Assembly (NCBI GenBank): GCA_034007245.1
Contig: JAVERH010000122.1
Location: 1-6,566, forward strand
Source: Anaerosoma sp034007245
GTDB taxonomy: Bacteria; Actinomycetota; Coriobacteriia; Anaerosomatales; Anaerosomataceae
Direction of reading: 5' to 3'
DNA: 6,566 bases
Part shown: in pieces, positions 5,069-6,566 of the stretch
Layout of the letters: each line of letters starts with the position of its first letter
How positions within the stretch are numbered: position 1 is the stretch's first letter
Program-made: the position numbers and the translations under genes
Notes under the pieces: model-generated
Databases searched by the model: none
The model's input: the letters and a program-made list of their open reading frames with translations, nothing else
What the model was told of the DNA's origin: nothing

Positions 5069-5193
5069 CGCACCACATTGTCGCAGTTCAGAAGGGGTAC
5101 GGCTTCTGATTTGTTGCCCGATGTGTTGCTGCGCGGCTTCTCTCGTGGGCTCTTCCGGCTCCCTTGCTCGATGATCACGTCTTCGCACCGCAA

Positions 5194-6566
5194 TCAGAGG
5201 GCTCTCCTCAGGAGTAGCGTGACAGTCGTTCCCGTGCCTACGCCAGACGTGATGCTGGCAGATCCACCTGCTCGCTCGGCGATGTTACGCACCAGCGAGA
5301 GACCGAGACCGGTGCCACCGCTTTTTCTTGAGCGGGCGCGATCTACACGGTAGAAGCGTTCGAACACACGCTCGACCTCCGATTCGGGGATGCCGATACC
5401 GGTGTCGGTCACCAAGATGCGAACTACATCGACGTCAGCTTCGACCGAGACGACCACGGCTCCTGTCTTTGTGTAGGCAACCGCGTTCGCCAGCAGGTTG
5501 TCCAGTGCCACAGCCAGGTCGGTCGAATCGCAAAGAGCAGCTACGTCCTGTCCAGCAACTTTTGCCAGATCCGAGGTCAGCGAGAGCGCCTTCGCACGAG
5601 CGGACGGGGTGTGTCCGATGATGGCTAGTTCGATTGCTCGGCGTACGTCGGTCACCTGACCTGCGCTCGGTGTGCTCTCGAGACGCGACAGGTCGAGAAG
5701 GTCCGCTACCAGCCGCCGCAAGCGTTCAGCCTCCGGGCTAACTTGAGCAAGGAATGCAACTGCCTGTTCCGTGTCACCGTCGTTTGCTGCCTGGTTAGCA
5801 GATTGGGAGAGCAGCAGGATGCTCGCGGTGGGCGTCTTGAGTTCGTGTGCTGCGTTCGCTACGAAGTCGCGACGCACGGCGTCCAGATGTCGGAGGTTCG
5901 AAACATCTTGGATGACGACAAGACTTCGTCGTTTTGCGCTCGCAAGTGGGATGACGGTAACTGTGTGATAGCGCTTGAAGGGATCAGGGCCCAAGTCGAT
6001 GATGCGGGGCGAGGATGCATCCCGGTTCGAGCTGATCGCATGTTCAATCGGCGAAGGCAGCCCCAAGTTGCCGATATTCCCCAACTTCGATGCAACGAGT
6101 CTGAACATCTTGCAGAGCGCCTCGTTCGTCAGGGTGACGTCTTCGCCTTCGAGAAGCAGTACACCGTCGGCTAGGCCATTCAACGCGACCCGCAGCATGT
6201 CTTGCTCGGCTTCTAGGTCAGTTAACCGCTTTCGCAGCTGCTCTCGAAGTGCGTTGAGCGCCCCAGACAGCGGACGTAGCGCACCTGGTTCGTGAGGGAC
6301 CGGCGATGACAGATTGCCGTCGGCCATCTCGAGAGCCGATTCCGCAAGCCGCTCCACGGGCTGGGAGGCGTATCGCGAAAGCCACCACGCGGCGGCAACC
6401 GATATGGGGAGCAGCACCACCAACAGCAGTAGGCCGACTCGTCGCGTCTGCGCTGACAGTGCGGCGATGTCGTCAAGTGACTCGGAGACTCTCAAGACGA
6501 CTTCTTGCCCGTCGGCAGTGGTGGCGGGAGCCGCAAGGTACATCCGGTAGAGGTCTTGCGTCGCGG
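5194..6566 (-). CDS. PhoR-like sensor histidine kinase (5' end outside window)
   Basis: Numbering is from the in-frame ATG at 6543. The frame stays open to the window edge, so the true start and first membrane segment probably lie beyond it. Visible parts are the end of an extracytoplasmic region (1-35), a membrane helix (36-56), and a HAMP linker (57-110). A PAS-like sensor follows (about 112-212). The HisKA dimerisation domain has A-A-H-E-L-K-T-P with phospho-acceptor His233. The HATPase_c domain has the N box D-N-L-L-A-N (348-353), G1 D-T-G-I-G-I-P (from 380), F box F-E-R-F-Y-R (394-399) and G2 G-G-T-G-L-G-L (409-415). All catalytic motifs are intact. The order matches PhoR-type kinases of OmpR/PhoB two-component systems; the stimulus is unknown. 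The partner regulator gene, usually immediately upstream, would lie past 6566. The gene converges on the IS256 remnant. Confidence 0.93.
   Translation of the reverse strand, partial: ATQDLYRMYLAAPATTADGQEVVLRVSESLDDIAALSAQTRRVGLLLLVVLLPISVAAAWWLSRYASQPVERLAESALEMADGNLSSPVPHEPGALRPLSGALNALREQLRKRLTDLEAEQDMLRVALNGLADGVLLLEGEDVTLTNEALCKMFRLVASKLGNIGNLGLPSPIEHAISSNRDASSPRIIDLGPDPFKRYHTVTVIPLASAKRRSLVVIQDVSNLRHLDAVRRDFVANAAHELKTPTASILLLSQSANQAANDGDTEQAVAFLAQVSPEAERLRRLVADLLDLSRLESTPSAGQVTDVRRAIELAIIGHTPSARAKALSLTSDLAKVAGQDVAALCDSTDLAVALDNLLANAVAYTKTGAVVVSVEADVDVVRILVTDTGIGIPESEVERVFERFYRVDRARSRKSGGTGLGLSLVRNIAERAGGSASITSGVGTGTTVTLLLRRAL

Noticed and set aside
5743..6174. 143-residue plus-strand open frame within the kinase region
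   Set aside because: It is antisense to intact HAMP, PAS and HisKA coding sequence and has no family resemblance.

Overview
The window (about 60% GC by eye) looks like an accessory, mobile-element-scarred stretch of a bacterial chromosome. GC level, the frequent GTG/TTG starts and the mix of small membrane-protein families fit an environmental actinobacterium, perhaps Coriobacteriia-like. No marker gene fixes the taxon, so this is inference.

Left part (1-2160). After a 324-base stretch with no convincing gene comes a small PASTA-type lipoprotein gene (325-675). An 86-base imperfect inverted repeat with the layout of an integron attC site follows (684-769). Next is a roughly 400-residue unrecognised protein that carries a HEPN RNase-type R-N-x3-H motif near its C-terminus (772-1980). 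Directly after its stop lies a second sequence resembling the left arm of the same attC-like site (1987-2009). It runs into the 5' end of an IS110-family transposase on the minus strand (2013-2066). The simplest reading is two former gene cassettes, the second broken by an insertion sequence. This is a hypothesis.

Middle (2204-3288). A candidate promoter precedes two genes that overlap by 8 bases: a Panacea-domain (DUF4065/SocA-like) antitoxin and a PemK/MazF-fold toxin. This is a strong candidate toxin-antitoxin operon. With the HEPN protein next to it, the left half resembles a small defence or addiction cluster.

Then come two small envelope genes (3447-4054): a 47-residue lmo0937-family membrane peptide starting at GTG, possibly behind a SigB-like stress promoter, and a YggT-family membrane protein. 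They probably form one transcription unit. Bases 4055-4196 hold nothing I recognise.

Right part (4197-5068) is a junction of two dead insertion sequences: the 3' end of an IS3-family transposase (minus strand) fused to the C-terminal half of an IS256-family transposase (plus strand). Neither can be active alone. Bases 5069-5193 show no gene.

The window ends with a PhoR-like sensor histidine kinase on the minus strand (5194 to beyond 6566), convergent with the IS256 remnant. Its N-terminus, and probably its response regulator, lie outside. I found no tRNA, rRNA, CRISPR array, or clear hairpin-plus-T-run terminator.
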